Below the pieces are notes generated by a model. That model did not search any database. It was given only the letters and a program-made list of their open reading frames with translations, and was not told where the DNA came from. A DNA stretch of 27,912 nucleotides from a virus, in IMG/VR virus record IMGVR_UViG_3300020171_000107, positions 1 to 27,912 of that record, one strand, 5' to 3'. Position 1 is the first letter of the stretch. Each line of letters starts with the position of its first letter. Shown one piece after another: positions 22,969-27,912 of the stretch. The translations under genes were made by a program, and so were the position numbers.

Positions 22969-23486
22969 GGTGTTCCTCCTGCAACCTCCTCAATCATCGG
23001 ACACCCCCCCCATGCCCCCAGCACGTACTCGCTCGCCCCAACCTGCAACCCCCCCGGACCCAACTCCGACTTGCGTTCCTCGAAATGAAATTCCCCTTTC
23101 CTCTCATAGAGTACCCACCACTTGTGCGTTGACCATCCCTCCGGGTCTTCCTGACTTGCCATCCAATCCCGCGTCATGGTAGGACACAGAATCATCCCCG
23201 CCTTCGCAACGCGTAATAGCTCGTTAACCGCCTTTATCGGGTCATCAACGTGCTCTATCACGTCTCGACAGAACACGAAGTCCAACGACTGATCCCTAAA
23301 CGGTAATGCTTGTACGTCCGCAATAATGAACACCCGCTCGTCGCGCACCAGGTCAACGTGATTTGGCCTGTGCTTGTTGTCGTCCGGGTACAGGTCAACC
23401 AGGATGTTCGCCAACGGGAACGGATCAGACCCCGAACCTATATCGGCCACCCACGGACGCGGAAGTGACTCAATATCCTGTCGCAC
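22965..23486 (-). CDS. SAM-dependent methyltransferase (class I, Methyltransf_11-like)
   Basis: The 173-aa protein has motif I VADIGSGSDPFPLANILVDL (13-32), motif II/III IADVQALPF (55-63) and motif IV LDFVFCRDVIEHVDDP (68-83), followed by KAVNELLRVAKAGMILCPT. These are the standard parts of a small Rossmann methyltransferase. No DNA-type NPPY or PC motif is present, so a sugar, small-molecule or protein acceptor is more likely than DNA. The enzyme is near the short end of the family and its C-terminal cap is brief. The start is GTG 23486 behind GGAGG. Its start region duplicates that of the preceding gene (see the repeat at 23470-23501). Confidence 0.85.
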   Translation of the reverse strand: MRQDIESLPRPWVADIGSGSDPFPLANILVDLYPDDNKHRPNHVDLVRDERVFIIADVQALPFRDQSLDFVFCRDVIEHVDDPIKAVNELLRVAKAGMILCPTMTRDWMASQEDPEGWSTHKWWVLYERKGEFHFEERKSELGPGGLQVGASEYVLGAWGGCPMIEEVAGGTP

Positions 23487-23501
23487 CTACACGCCTCCTG
23501 T
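23470..23501 (-). repeat. Duplicated translation-start segment, copy at methyltransferase
   Basis: A 32-bp segment carries Shine-Dalgarno, GTG start and the first four or five codons, and recurs nearly unchanged at 23713-23744. The shared core is GGTGCGACAGGATA, with ACAGGAGG at the upstream end and four mismatches overall. The two downstream genes both begin with MRQD although their products are otherwise unrelated. Confidence 0.7.
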
Positions 23502-23729
23502 TGACGCTTCTTCCTCATAACATCGTTTATAATACTCACGCATTTCGGGAGCCGAAGTCGCATTCTTGCCTCGGCCACAACATTCGGAACACTGGCAACA
23601 AAGGGTATTCGATTTGTGTCCCTTGGCCTTTACAACGCACTGCTCCATAGCATCTAAACGTGCTTCCCGTTCCGTTGGTGAACTGGCAACATATGCCGCC
23701 TTATCCCACAAATCAGTATCCTGTCGCAC
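23487..23729 (-). CDS. Cys-cluster mini-protein (CCxCxxCC)
   Basis: The 80-aa protein shows a dense cysteine cluster at residues 44-51 (CCQCSECC) with further cysteines at 31 and 70, flanked by helices (TEREARLDAMEQ; APEMREYYKRCYEEE). This could bind zinc or another metal. No family was recognised. The start is GTG 23729 behind AGGAGG, inside the end of the terminase gene. Its stop is followed at once by the methyltransferase start. Confidence 0.6.
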   Translation of the reverse strand: MRQDTDLWDKAAYVASSPTEREARLDAMEQCVVKAKGHKSNTLCCQCSECCGRGKNATSAPEMREYYKRCYEEEASTGGV

Positions 23730-23744
23730 CGACTCCCCTCCTGT
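23713..23744 (-). repeat. Duplicated translation-start segment, copy at terminase end
   Basis: This is the partner of 23470-23501. Here the segment also encodes the last residues of the large terminase (GVGATGY then stop), while in another frame it supplies the Shine-Dalgarno site and GTG of the 80-aa gene. Confidence 0.7.
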
Positions 23745-25098
23745 CTACATAACTTCGCTGCCTCACTATCCCCATCGCGGGTGACGGATCGGCCATGAGT
23801 AAGTACCGCACACAGTCTGCCAAATGCCACTTGCCCTGTGCTGGCTTCGCCTGTCCTGTCTTCTCCAGGCGCTTCACGTCCCAAGGATACGAGATCAGGT
23901 CCTCTATCACCCCCTCACACAGCCCGCGAAACACCTTTAGCGTCTGCTGGTGTACCGCCTGCTGCACCTTGGCTATCCCCAGGTCTAGGTTGTCATTCCC
24001 CAGTACCGCCGTCACCCCAGCCGCTGAATATAATGCCTGAATTGACTTCCCGCTATCCGCCGTATGATCTGCCCCCATGTTCGGGTCCATTACCGTCATG
24101 GTGATCGGTTCCCCCCCACTTAGTCCCCTGATAGCCGCCGCGTGCTCCTTCACAGTGGCCGCTACAGCTCGGTAGTACCGGTAAACATACACGACTCCCT
24201 GAGGATCAACTGCCGCCCACACGCACCCCGTATCCGTGCCAATTCCCGGATCAATAGCTCTGTACCTGGCCCAGCCGGGAGGTATCGGAAACGGATCGCA
24301 GACGTTATGCTCCGACCACATGTCGTATACCTGCCCCTCCCAGGCTTCATGGCTTCCGTATACATGCCTTCTCTGCCACCCCTCCGGCATCGCCAACATC
24401 TGCTCGATATACTCGGCTGGCAGGTTCCCCCTGTTCTCCAGCATCGAAGTCTCGATGATCGTAGTGGGTGACTTCTTCTCCGGCCCGTACGCCCACCGCC
24501 ATACCCAGTTGTGGCCGAAGTAGTTGGTCGAGATGCAGAAGGGCCATGACTTCATGTTCGCCTGGGTAAGTCGAGTGGTCAGCATGGTGGCAATCTCTTC
24601 GGGCACCTCGGCGGCCTCGTCTATCCATGCGCCAGCGAACTCCATAGACCCCAGCCCCGTCACGTCCTCCAGGTGGCGGAACATCACCTCCGACCCGTTC
24701 TTCAGCGTCAACGTCCGCTCCTGGGCCTTCCATGATCCCACCCATTCCTTGGGACACATCCCACCTAGGCTGGACGAGAAGAACGTCCGCATGGTCGAAT
24801 CGCGCAGGTCCGTGAACGCCTGCCGTGCTATCAGCCATCGCGCACCAGGGTTATCGCGCATATGACGGAGCACGAAGCCCGACAGGCCCTCCGTCTTGCC
24901 GCACCGGTAACCGCCGAACCAGATGATGAACTTCGTCTCCGCGGTTAGGCAGGTATGTTGGCTCTCCGTCTCCGCCATGCCGCGGATGACGAACGGCTCA
25001 CCCTCCAGCACGACGCTGACCGGGCCGCGGAGCTGCTCCTCCCGCCACATCAGGACGGCGGCCAGGCATTCCTTTGTGTAGGGTAAGACTTGCTTCAC
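23713..25098 (-). CDS. terL: Terminase large subunit
   Basis: The 461-aa packaging motor has an N-terminal ATPase with Walker A GGYRCGKT (62-69), Walker B GAWIDEA (156-162, D160 and E161) and coupling motif CISTNY (188-193). The C-terminal RNase H-like nuclease has its acidic residues at D283 (AIDPGIGTDTG), D338 (VMDPNMG) and D428 (HLADCVRYLL). The protein cuts concatemeric DNA and pumps it through the portal. The length fits the family. The start is GTG 25098 with a GAGG site. A long folded intergenic region lies just upstream, and a small-terminase-like gene lies two genes before. Confidence 0.95.
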   Translation of the reverse strand: MKQVLPYTKECLAAVLMWREEQLRGPVSVVLEGEPFVIRGMAETESQHTCLTAETKFIIWFGGYRCGKTEGLSGFVLRHMRDNPGARWLIARQAFTDLRDSTMRTFFSSSLGGMCPKEWVGSWKAQERTLTLKNGSEVMFRHLEDVTGLGSMEFAGAWIDEAAEVPEEIATMLTTRLTQANMKSWPFCISTNYFGHNWVWRWAYGPEKKSPTTIIETSMLENRGNLPAEYIEQMLAMPEGWQRRHVYGSHEAWEGQVYDMWSEHNVCDPFPIPPGWARYRAIDPGIGTDTGCVWAAVDPQGVVYVYRYYRAVAATVKEHAAAIRGLSGGEPITMTVMDPNMGADHTADSGKSIQALYSAAGVTAVLGNDNLDLGIAKVQQAVHQQTLKVFRGLCEGVIEDLISYPWDVKRLEKTGQAKPAQGKWHLADCVRYLLMADPSPAMGIVRQRSYVDRRGVGATGY

Positions 25099-25207
25099 TT
25101 GCCTCGACCTTTACCTTGACCCGCGGCTTCTGCATGCCTTAGAACGCAACGTCGGACAACTTTTCGGAGGGAGTTCAACCCCTCCACGCCTAGACCCCCT
25201 CTGAAAC

Positions 25208-25289
25208 GGCCCTAGAACCGATTGGCGCGACCTCTCAGGCTCAGGACGAGGAATTGTACGTCCTGGCCCTCTGCGTGCCTTCTAGGGCC
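25208..25289 (-). other. Long folded element before the large terminase gene
   Basis: The 211-nt gap 25099-25309 has no convincing gene but a strong fold. Perfect 10-bp arms GGCCCTAGAA (25208-25217) and TTCTAGGGCC (25280-25289) enclose a 6-bp pairing GGCGCG/CGTGCC with one G-T (A-C in the leftward transcript). Inside that is a 10-bp helix with one bulged T built on CAGGACG/CGTCCTG. A further GGAGGG/CCCTCC hairpin lies at 25166-25185. It could be a structured RNA controlling terminase expression, or a packaging-initiation site, since such sites often lie in or near terminase genes. Confidence 0.5.
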
Positions 25290-25309
25290 ATTTCCCACCG
25301 TCGAAACCC

Positions 25310-25549
25310 CTATTGCAGAAGGGGGCACCCCTCCGGGGGATTAGCCTTCAGCCCCATACCGTTCCAAATATCTTCTGAGGTATGGACCGTCCTCCCATGT
25401 TGGCAACTCCACCATCCGCAACCCCGACAGTGAACCGAAGAGCCTTCCTGCCAGCCCCTCTGCTCCCATTCCTGGCCTCCACACTTCGGACAGCGTCCGT
25501 CCCACTTGTAGCCCTTGCCGTACAGCTCGCGATCCGATCCCCTAGTCAT
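25310..25549 (-). CDS. Zinc-ribbon protein
   Basis: The 79-aa protein carries C20-x2-C23 (RCPKCGGQEW) and C41-x2-C44 (VHCRGCGWW), a clear zinc ribbon with a Trp-rich turn, plus an extra C49, H51 and C75. The start used is ATG 25549 behind AGGGGGTGGAGGG; a GTG at 25588 would add 13 Gly/Gln-rich residues. It sits between the terminase genes. It could be a DNA-binding accessory factor, but this is not shown. Confidence 0.65.
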   Translation of the reverse strand: MTRGSDRELYGKGYKWDGRCPKCGGQEWEQRGWQEGSSVHCRGCGWWSCQHGRTVHTSEDIWNGMGLKANPPEGCPLLQ

Positions 25550-25642
25550 CCCTCCACCCCCTACATGTTGGGCTTGCTTGCTTCCCACCTGCCGAATTCG
25601 ACCCGTCTAGCCTCAAAACAACGTCCGAGAATAACTATTATG

Positions 25643-26101
25643 TTAAGTTTCACTCTCTTTGCCATACCCCAGCACCCCTATAGCCTGCTTGATATAATTC
25701 TCCACCTGGTCGGGCGATAGCGTCGCCAGCACCTCCCGCACGTCAACAGGCTGAATCGGCTTGCCACAAACCCGGTCAACAACATAGCGAGCACAGTCGT
25801 CATTCGGAGGCTGGAGCCAGCGCGACCTGGGGTCTTTTGGGTCAACACGAAGGCCCTGGGCAAGTTCAATAATAGTCTTCATCGCAGAGGGCGCAGCCTG
25901 TTCTGCGAGGTTAAGAGCACGATACCAGCCTGGCAAACGCCCCGCACGTTTGCGATTCTGCCATAGCTTATTCCCCGGTGCAAAAGGAACAGCCGGCAGG
26001 TTTTTGCCAGGTTTAGCAGTCACCAACTCGCTTGTCCGAAGCTCGACTTCGGCGCGAATACGCTCCTTGATTGCAGCCATTTGCTCTTGCGCTTTATCCA
26101 T
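25643..26101 (-). CDS. Putative terminase small subunit-like protein
   Basis: The 152-aa protein has a helical, charged N-terminus, then FAPGNKLWQNRKRAGRLPGW (40-59), a basic box with a Pro-Gly turn. A helical block NLAEQAAPSAMKTIIELAQG follows, then DDCARYVVDRVCGKPIQPVD. The end is an acidic helix. The GNKLW...GRPPGW-like start and the D-R-x-x-GKP-x-QPV box occur in phage proteins encoded just before large terminases (DUF5681-type or small-terminase-like). These proteins pick the packaging site on DNA. The start is ATG 26101 with GAGG. The assignment rests on position and this box; a DNA-binding protein of another kind is possible. Confidence 0.6.
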   Translation of the reverse strand: MDKAQEQMAAIKERIRAEVELRTSELVTAKPGKNLPAVPFAPGNKLWQNRKRAGRLPGWYRALNLAEQAAPSAMKTIIELAQGLRVDPKDPRSRWLQPPNDDCARYVVDRVCGKPIQPVDVREVLATLSPDQVENYIKQAIGVLGYGKESET

Positions 26102-26102
26102 T

Positions 26103-26309
26103 TCAGCCTCGGATTGAAGAGAATTTGCCTAGAAGTTGGAGGAACAGATCACAACGTCTACGATCTCGGAAGGCGTCGAAGTTGGGAGTCTCGACCGCTG
26201 GCCGCGCTTCCTTGCAGACATGGCGCATAGGCCAGGGAATAGAGCGAGGGCCATAGCGCCATTCGGGATGTTGTTGCAGCTCGGCTTCGTCGAGAGGCTC
26301 GCGCGGCAT
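26103..26309 (-). CDS. First gene of the leftward operon, unknown function
   Basis: The 68-aa protein begins PREPLDEAELQQHPEWRYGP, then RSIPWPMRHVCKEARPAVE and a basic, hydrophobic end (RRRCDLFLQLLGKF). No family was recognised. Translation signals are good: GGAGGTAACAC precedes the ATG at 26309, with a second AAGGA closer in. It is the first gene after the leader terminator, so it is expressed only when transcription passes that point. One base separates it from the small-terminase-like gene. Confidence 0.6.
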   Translation of the reverse strand: MPREPLDEAELQQHPEWRYGPRSIPWPMRHVCKEARPAVETPNFDAFRDRRRCDLFLQLLGKFSSIRG

Positions 26310-26325
26310 TCCTTCGTGTTACCTC

Positions 26326-26364
26326 CGAAAAGGAAAAGGGCCTTGGAGATAAAGCCAAGGCCCT
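26326..26364 (-). terminator. Intrinsic terminator in the leader of the late operon
   Basis: Read leftward, AGGGCCTTGG (26346-26337 side) and CCAAGGCCCT form a perfect 10-bp stem with an 8-nt loop, followed at once by TTTCCTTTTC. This is a classical rho-independent terminator. It lies about 35 nt after the leftward promoter and directly before the Shine-Dalgarno site of the first gene, so it acts within the leader rather than after a gene. Confidence 0.75.
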
Positions 26365-26404
26365 GGGAGAGCGTAGCAGGCAGAATCATGATGATACGAT
26401 TATG

Positions 26405-26433
26405 AAAGTACCACAAAAGGGTCAAGGTGTCAA
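26405..26433 (-). promoter_or_regulatory. Leftward promoter of the late operon
   Basis: On the minus strand TTGACA (26433-26428), a 17-nt spacer ending in TGG, and TACTTT (26410-26405) form an extended -10 promoter. A second possible pair (TTGACC with CATAAT, 15-nt spacer, 26425-26399) overlaps it. Transcription would begin near 26398 and run into the terminator at 26364-26326. Confidence 0.55.
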
Positions 26434-26537
26434 ATCAGGCACGGATAGGGTATTGACATGGGGTAACGGATAAGAGCCATAGCACCCCCCTTCCGTAGGT
26501 TTCCCCCCAAGTAGAATGAGCCTGCCTAAAATAGTTC

Positions 26538-26566
26538 TTGACAAGCTAGCATAGGCATGGTACAGT
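26538..26566 (+). promoter_or_regulatory. Rightward promoter of the short-gene operon
   Basis: TTGACA (26538-26543), a 17-nt spacer ending in TGG and TACAGT (26561-26566) form a strong extended -10 promoter, with the start site expected near 26573 and AAAGGGG following. It has the same architecture as the leftward promoter (TTGACA, 17 nt, TGG-TAC), so both are likely read by the host's main RNA polymerase. The two promoters diverge from the 26310-26588 intergenic region, which otherwise holds only the leader terminator. Confidence 0.75.
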
Positions 26567-26588
26567 ACTATTTAGAAAGGGGAAGCAA

Positions 26589-26753
26589 ATGGCAAGCAAG
26601 CAAGCAAGCATGAAAGTCTATGTGGTGACCTGTTTCCGAGGGATCGTTGGAAAGGTGATGTGCGCAAGGAATCTTAATCGTGCGATAACGTTATCGCACA
26701 GAAAATACAACAACGAGCGCAACCCCATTATTGACGTTCGCGAATACCACTAA
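26589..26753 (+). CDS. Small first gene of the rightward operon
   Basis: The 54-aa basic protein starts at ATG 26589, six nt after AAAGGGG and just downstream of the strong promoter. It begins MASKQASMKVYVVTCFRGIV and continues with RNLNRAITLSHRKYNNERNP and a short acidic end. A likely beta strand is followed by a helix with an RA-x3-S box; no named family. Four GCAA tetranucleotides follow the start codon directly, and a second in-frame ATG (26610) lies after them. A 20-bp palindrome occupies codons 31-37. The position suggests an early, possibly host-directed, function. Confidence 0.7.
   Translation: MASKQASMKVYVVTCFRGIVGKVMCARNLNRAITLSHRKYNNERNPIIDVREYH
26680..26699. promoter_or_regulatory. 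20-bp perfect palindrome, operator-like
   Basis: GTGCGATAAC is followed directly by its reverse complement, with a CpG at the centre. The centre resembles LacI/GalR-family operators, which are palindromes around CG. It lies inside the first rightward gene, about 107 nt after the expected transcription start. A repressor or roadblock site is the simplest reading. Confidence 0.5.
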
Positions 26754-26788
26754 AAGCAGAGGCCGGGAGGCCGGAAGGAGCAGAGGAG

Positions 26789-26989
26789 ATGACAACAGCA
26801 GATAGACTGATTAAGCATGGGATTAGCGTGTACCACCCGGTACACGGCGGGCCGTTCAAGGGCAGGGTAAAGCATGTTTACCTGCTGGCCGGAACCTATC
26901 GGGTAGCTGTTCCTGAGCTGGGAATCAGCTTCGGCTTTGCAAGGCACGTTGACCAGCGAACACGAACCCTAGTATTGGAGTCCGCTTAG
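26789..26989 (+). CDS. Small protein of unknown function
   Basis: The 66-aa protein appears mostly beta: RLIKHGISVYHPVHGGPFKG, VKHVYLLAGTYRVAVPELGI, then FGFARHVDQRTRTLVLESA. This looks like a small SH3- or barrel-type fold. An AGGAG site precedes the ATG. It is the second gene of the rightward operon. Function is unknown. Confidence 0.65.
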   Translation: MTTADRLIKHGISVYHPVHGGPFKGRVKHVYLLAGTYRVAVPELGISFGFARHVDQRTRTLVLESA

Positions 26990-27001
26990 AGGTTTCTTGC
27001 T

Positions 27002-27023
27002 CCTGCGCCTCACGGGGCGCAGG
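27002..27023 (+). other. Hairpin between rightward genes 2 and 3
   Basis: CCTGCGCC and GGCGCAGG form an 8-bp stem around TCACGG. No T run follows, so it is more likely a message-stabilising or processing stem than a terminator. Confidence 0.4.
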
Positions 27024-27054
27024 GCGGAAGGAATCAGGAAAGGAGAATCCAAAA

Positions 27055-27237
27055 ATGAAGACGGGACTGAAAGCGAAGCTAACTACCCTGAAGGATTTGG
27101 CTGCCCTGGACGAGACGCGCATGGGGGGGGAGTGGGGTCCTTATGGCAACAGGGAGTATTGGCGCGGCCGCAGGGATGGCATCCTTGAGGCCATCAGGTC
27201 TATCGAATCGCCAACGTTCGGGGCTGTCCATGACTAA
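27055..27237 (+). CDS. Small protein of unknown function
   Basis: The 60-aa protein has a helical start (MKTGLKAKLTTLKDLAALDE), a Gly/Trp/Tyr loop (GGEWGPYGNREYWRGRRDG) and a closing helix (ILEAIRSIES). It has a good AAAGGAG site. An eight-G run at 27123-27130 lies within the gene. No family was recognised. Confidence 0.65.
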   Translation: MKTGLKAKLTTLKDLAALDETRMGGEWGPYGNREYWRGRRDGILEAIRSIESPTFGAVHD

Positions 27238-27394
27238 CCCAGCCGCTCAGGAAATGGCGCGGCTATCGAACGCCGCGCAGAAGAAGCGCCTGGGCGAAGA
27301 AGGTTACCGGCAGCAGAGGCGCGAGGCCGGTAGGCTGGGTGGTGAGGCCAAGGCGAGAAACCGGAAGGAAGCCTTGAAAGGAGGGGAGAAGTGA
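27230..27394 (+). CDS. Small basic protein with GRLGGEAKA motif
   Basis: The 54-aa, very basic protein from ATG 27230 overlaps the previous gene by eight bases. It has a helical start (NPAAQEMARLSNAAQKKRLG) followed by QQRREAGRLGGEAKARNRKE, which resembles the short KGG/GG-x-A repeats of small stress-type or DNA-binding proteins. A longer upstream frame overlapping the 60-aa gene is rejected. Translation seems coupled, since no good Shine-Dalgarno site is seen. Confidence 0.55.
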   Translation: MTNPAAQEMARLSNAAQKKRLGEEGYRQQRREAGRLGGEAKARNRKEALKGGEK

Positions 27395-27642
27395 TGGGTC
27401 TGAAATACGGCGAGATTGGGCTGTCGGATACTCGACAAGGCAAAGATGAAAGCGTCTTAGATTATGTCGAGCGAACTGGGTATTTGCCCGAATCCTACTT
27501 TGAGCGAATCTGCCCAGAGGGACACCACATGATTTTGCAAAGTCTAAACATTCGACACTGGGACGGCGTAGAGCCCATCGGTAGCGCGTCCTGGTATTGC
27601 CTGCTTTGCAACGAACACCTTCAGGAAGATGGGCTCCTGTAA
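27394..27642 (+). CDS. Small protein with CHCC-type zinc site
   Basis: The 82-aa protein has C40 and H44/H45 (CPEGHH), then C69, C72 and H75 (YCLLCNEH), a probable zinc knuckle. It has an acidic N-terminal part with VLDYVERTGYLPESYF. The ATG at 27394 shares one base with the previous stop (TGATG), behind AAAGGAGGGG. It is the last gene of the rightward operon, ending just before a hairpin. Confidence 0.65.
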   Translation: MGLKYGEIGLSDTRQGKDESVLDYVERTGYLPESYFERICPEGHHMILQSLNIRHWDGVEPIGSASWYCLLCNEHLQEDGLL

Positions 27643-27664
27643 CGCTCCACCTTTCCTTCCCCCC

Positions 27665-27690
27665 AGGCCCGGCACTCACCCGCCGGGCCT
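27665..27690 (+). terminator. Terminator of the rightward operon
   Basis: AGGCCCGG and CCGGGCCT form an 8-bp GC-rich stem with a 10-nt loop, followed by CTCCTTTG. The T run is weak, but the place (22 nt after the last rightward stop, between convergent genes) fits a terminator. Confidence 0.5.
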
Positions 27691-27912
27691 CTCCTTTGCC
27701 CGGTAGGAGTCACAGCTCTCAATCACTCCCGCCAATAGGTCGAGTTCGGCATCGAAGGCGGTCAGCTTCCGATTAATCCTATCGCTCCTGGGGTCGTTAT
27801 GGCCGGAATGACTTTCGCCAAGAGACGACAGCCAGCTCGAAGGGGTAGTCATGCGCTCCAAGTCAAGCTCGGCACGAATACGTTTGAGGTCGGAGAGGAA
27901 GTCAAATTCCCT
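27676..27912 (-). CDS. C-terminal part of a leftward gene entering from the right edge
   Basis: The frame is open from the right edge to a TGA at 27676 (78 codons seen). The peptide is helical and acidic at its start (REFDFLSDLKRIRAELDLER), then polar (SSWLSSLGESHSG), then helical again (INRKLTAFDAELDLLAGVIE). No domain was recognised, and the 5' end is missing. It converges on the rightward operon, and its last bases overlap that operon's terminator. Confidence 0.6.
   Translation of the reverse strand, partial: REFDFLSDLKRIRAELDLERMTTPSSWLSSLGESHSGHNDPRSDRINRKLTAFDAELDLLAGVIESCDSYRAKERPGG

Noticed and set aside
25099-25180. 27-codon frame ending in a GTGA overlap with the large terminase start
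   Set aside because: It would need a TTG start only two bases behind its Shine-Dalgarno site and matches nothing known; the paired arms in the gap are a better account.
26453-26481. Second rightward TTGACA box as a promoter
   Set aside because: No acceptable -10 sequence lies 16-18 nt downstream.

Overview
The window is part of a tailed-phage (Caudoviricetes) genome. The gene set points to a short-tailed, podovirus-like virion: terminase, portal, scaffold, capsid, three small adaptor-like proteins, a large nozzle-like tail protein, a fibre and DNA-ejection-type proteins are all present, while no tape measure, sheath, tail-tube or baseplate genes are seen. No integrase, repressor or tRNA gene was recognised, so neither lifestyle nor host can be named. 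Translation signals are ordinary bacterial Shine-Dalgarno sites with frequent GTG starts and many ATGA/GTGA overlaps, which indicates a bacterial host.

Layout. Almost everything from 1 to 26309 reads leftward (minus strand) as one long late-type operon. Read in its transcription direction it runs: extended -10 promoter (26405-26433), an intrinsic terminator in the leader (26326-26364), a small gene, a small-terminase-like gene, a zinc-ribbon gene, a strongly folding 82-nt element, large terminase, a Cys-rich protein, a methyltransferase, small genes, a truncated UDP-sugar dehydrogenase, portal, three small genes, scaffold, a small protein, a roughly 200-nt structured non-coding region, decoration-like protein, major capsid protein, a ten-copy repeat (head-fibre-like) protein, a terminator-like hairpin, a three-module glycosyltransferase, two small genes, a family 2 glycosyltransferase, a zinc ribbon, three paralogous adaptor-like genes, the 801-aa tail protein, tail fibre, two small proteins, an ejection-protein-like gene, a 427-aa Ala/Gln-rich protein, and finally the N-terminal part of a virion protein with an M15-type peptidase domain that runs off the left edge.

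Two things break this order. An HNH endonuclease gene (2094-2702) lies on the opposite strand, with its own promoter and an apparently leaderless message. It sits at the start codon of a virion gene, is flanked by an 8-bp direct repeat, and leaves what looks like the old ribosome-binding site stranded on its far side. At the right end (26538-27642) a promoter drives five short rightward genes that look like an early operon; a 20-bp perfect palindrome lies in the first of them. A convergent leftward gene enters from the right edge.

How it may work together: the head-assembly and short-tail genes form a fairly standard set, but sugar-modifying enzymes (a three-module glycosyltransferase, a GT2, a shortened UDP-sugar dehydrogenase and a methyltransferase) are interleaved with the structural genes. 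They directly follow the repeat-fibre gene and flank a small beta-rich protein. This suggests, by inference only, a virion-glycosylation module acting on the capsid fibre or a decoration protein.
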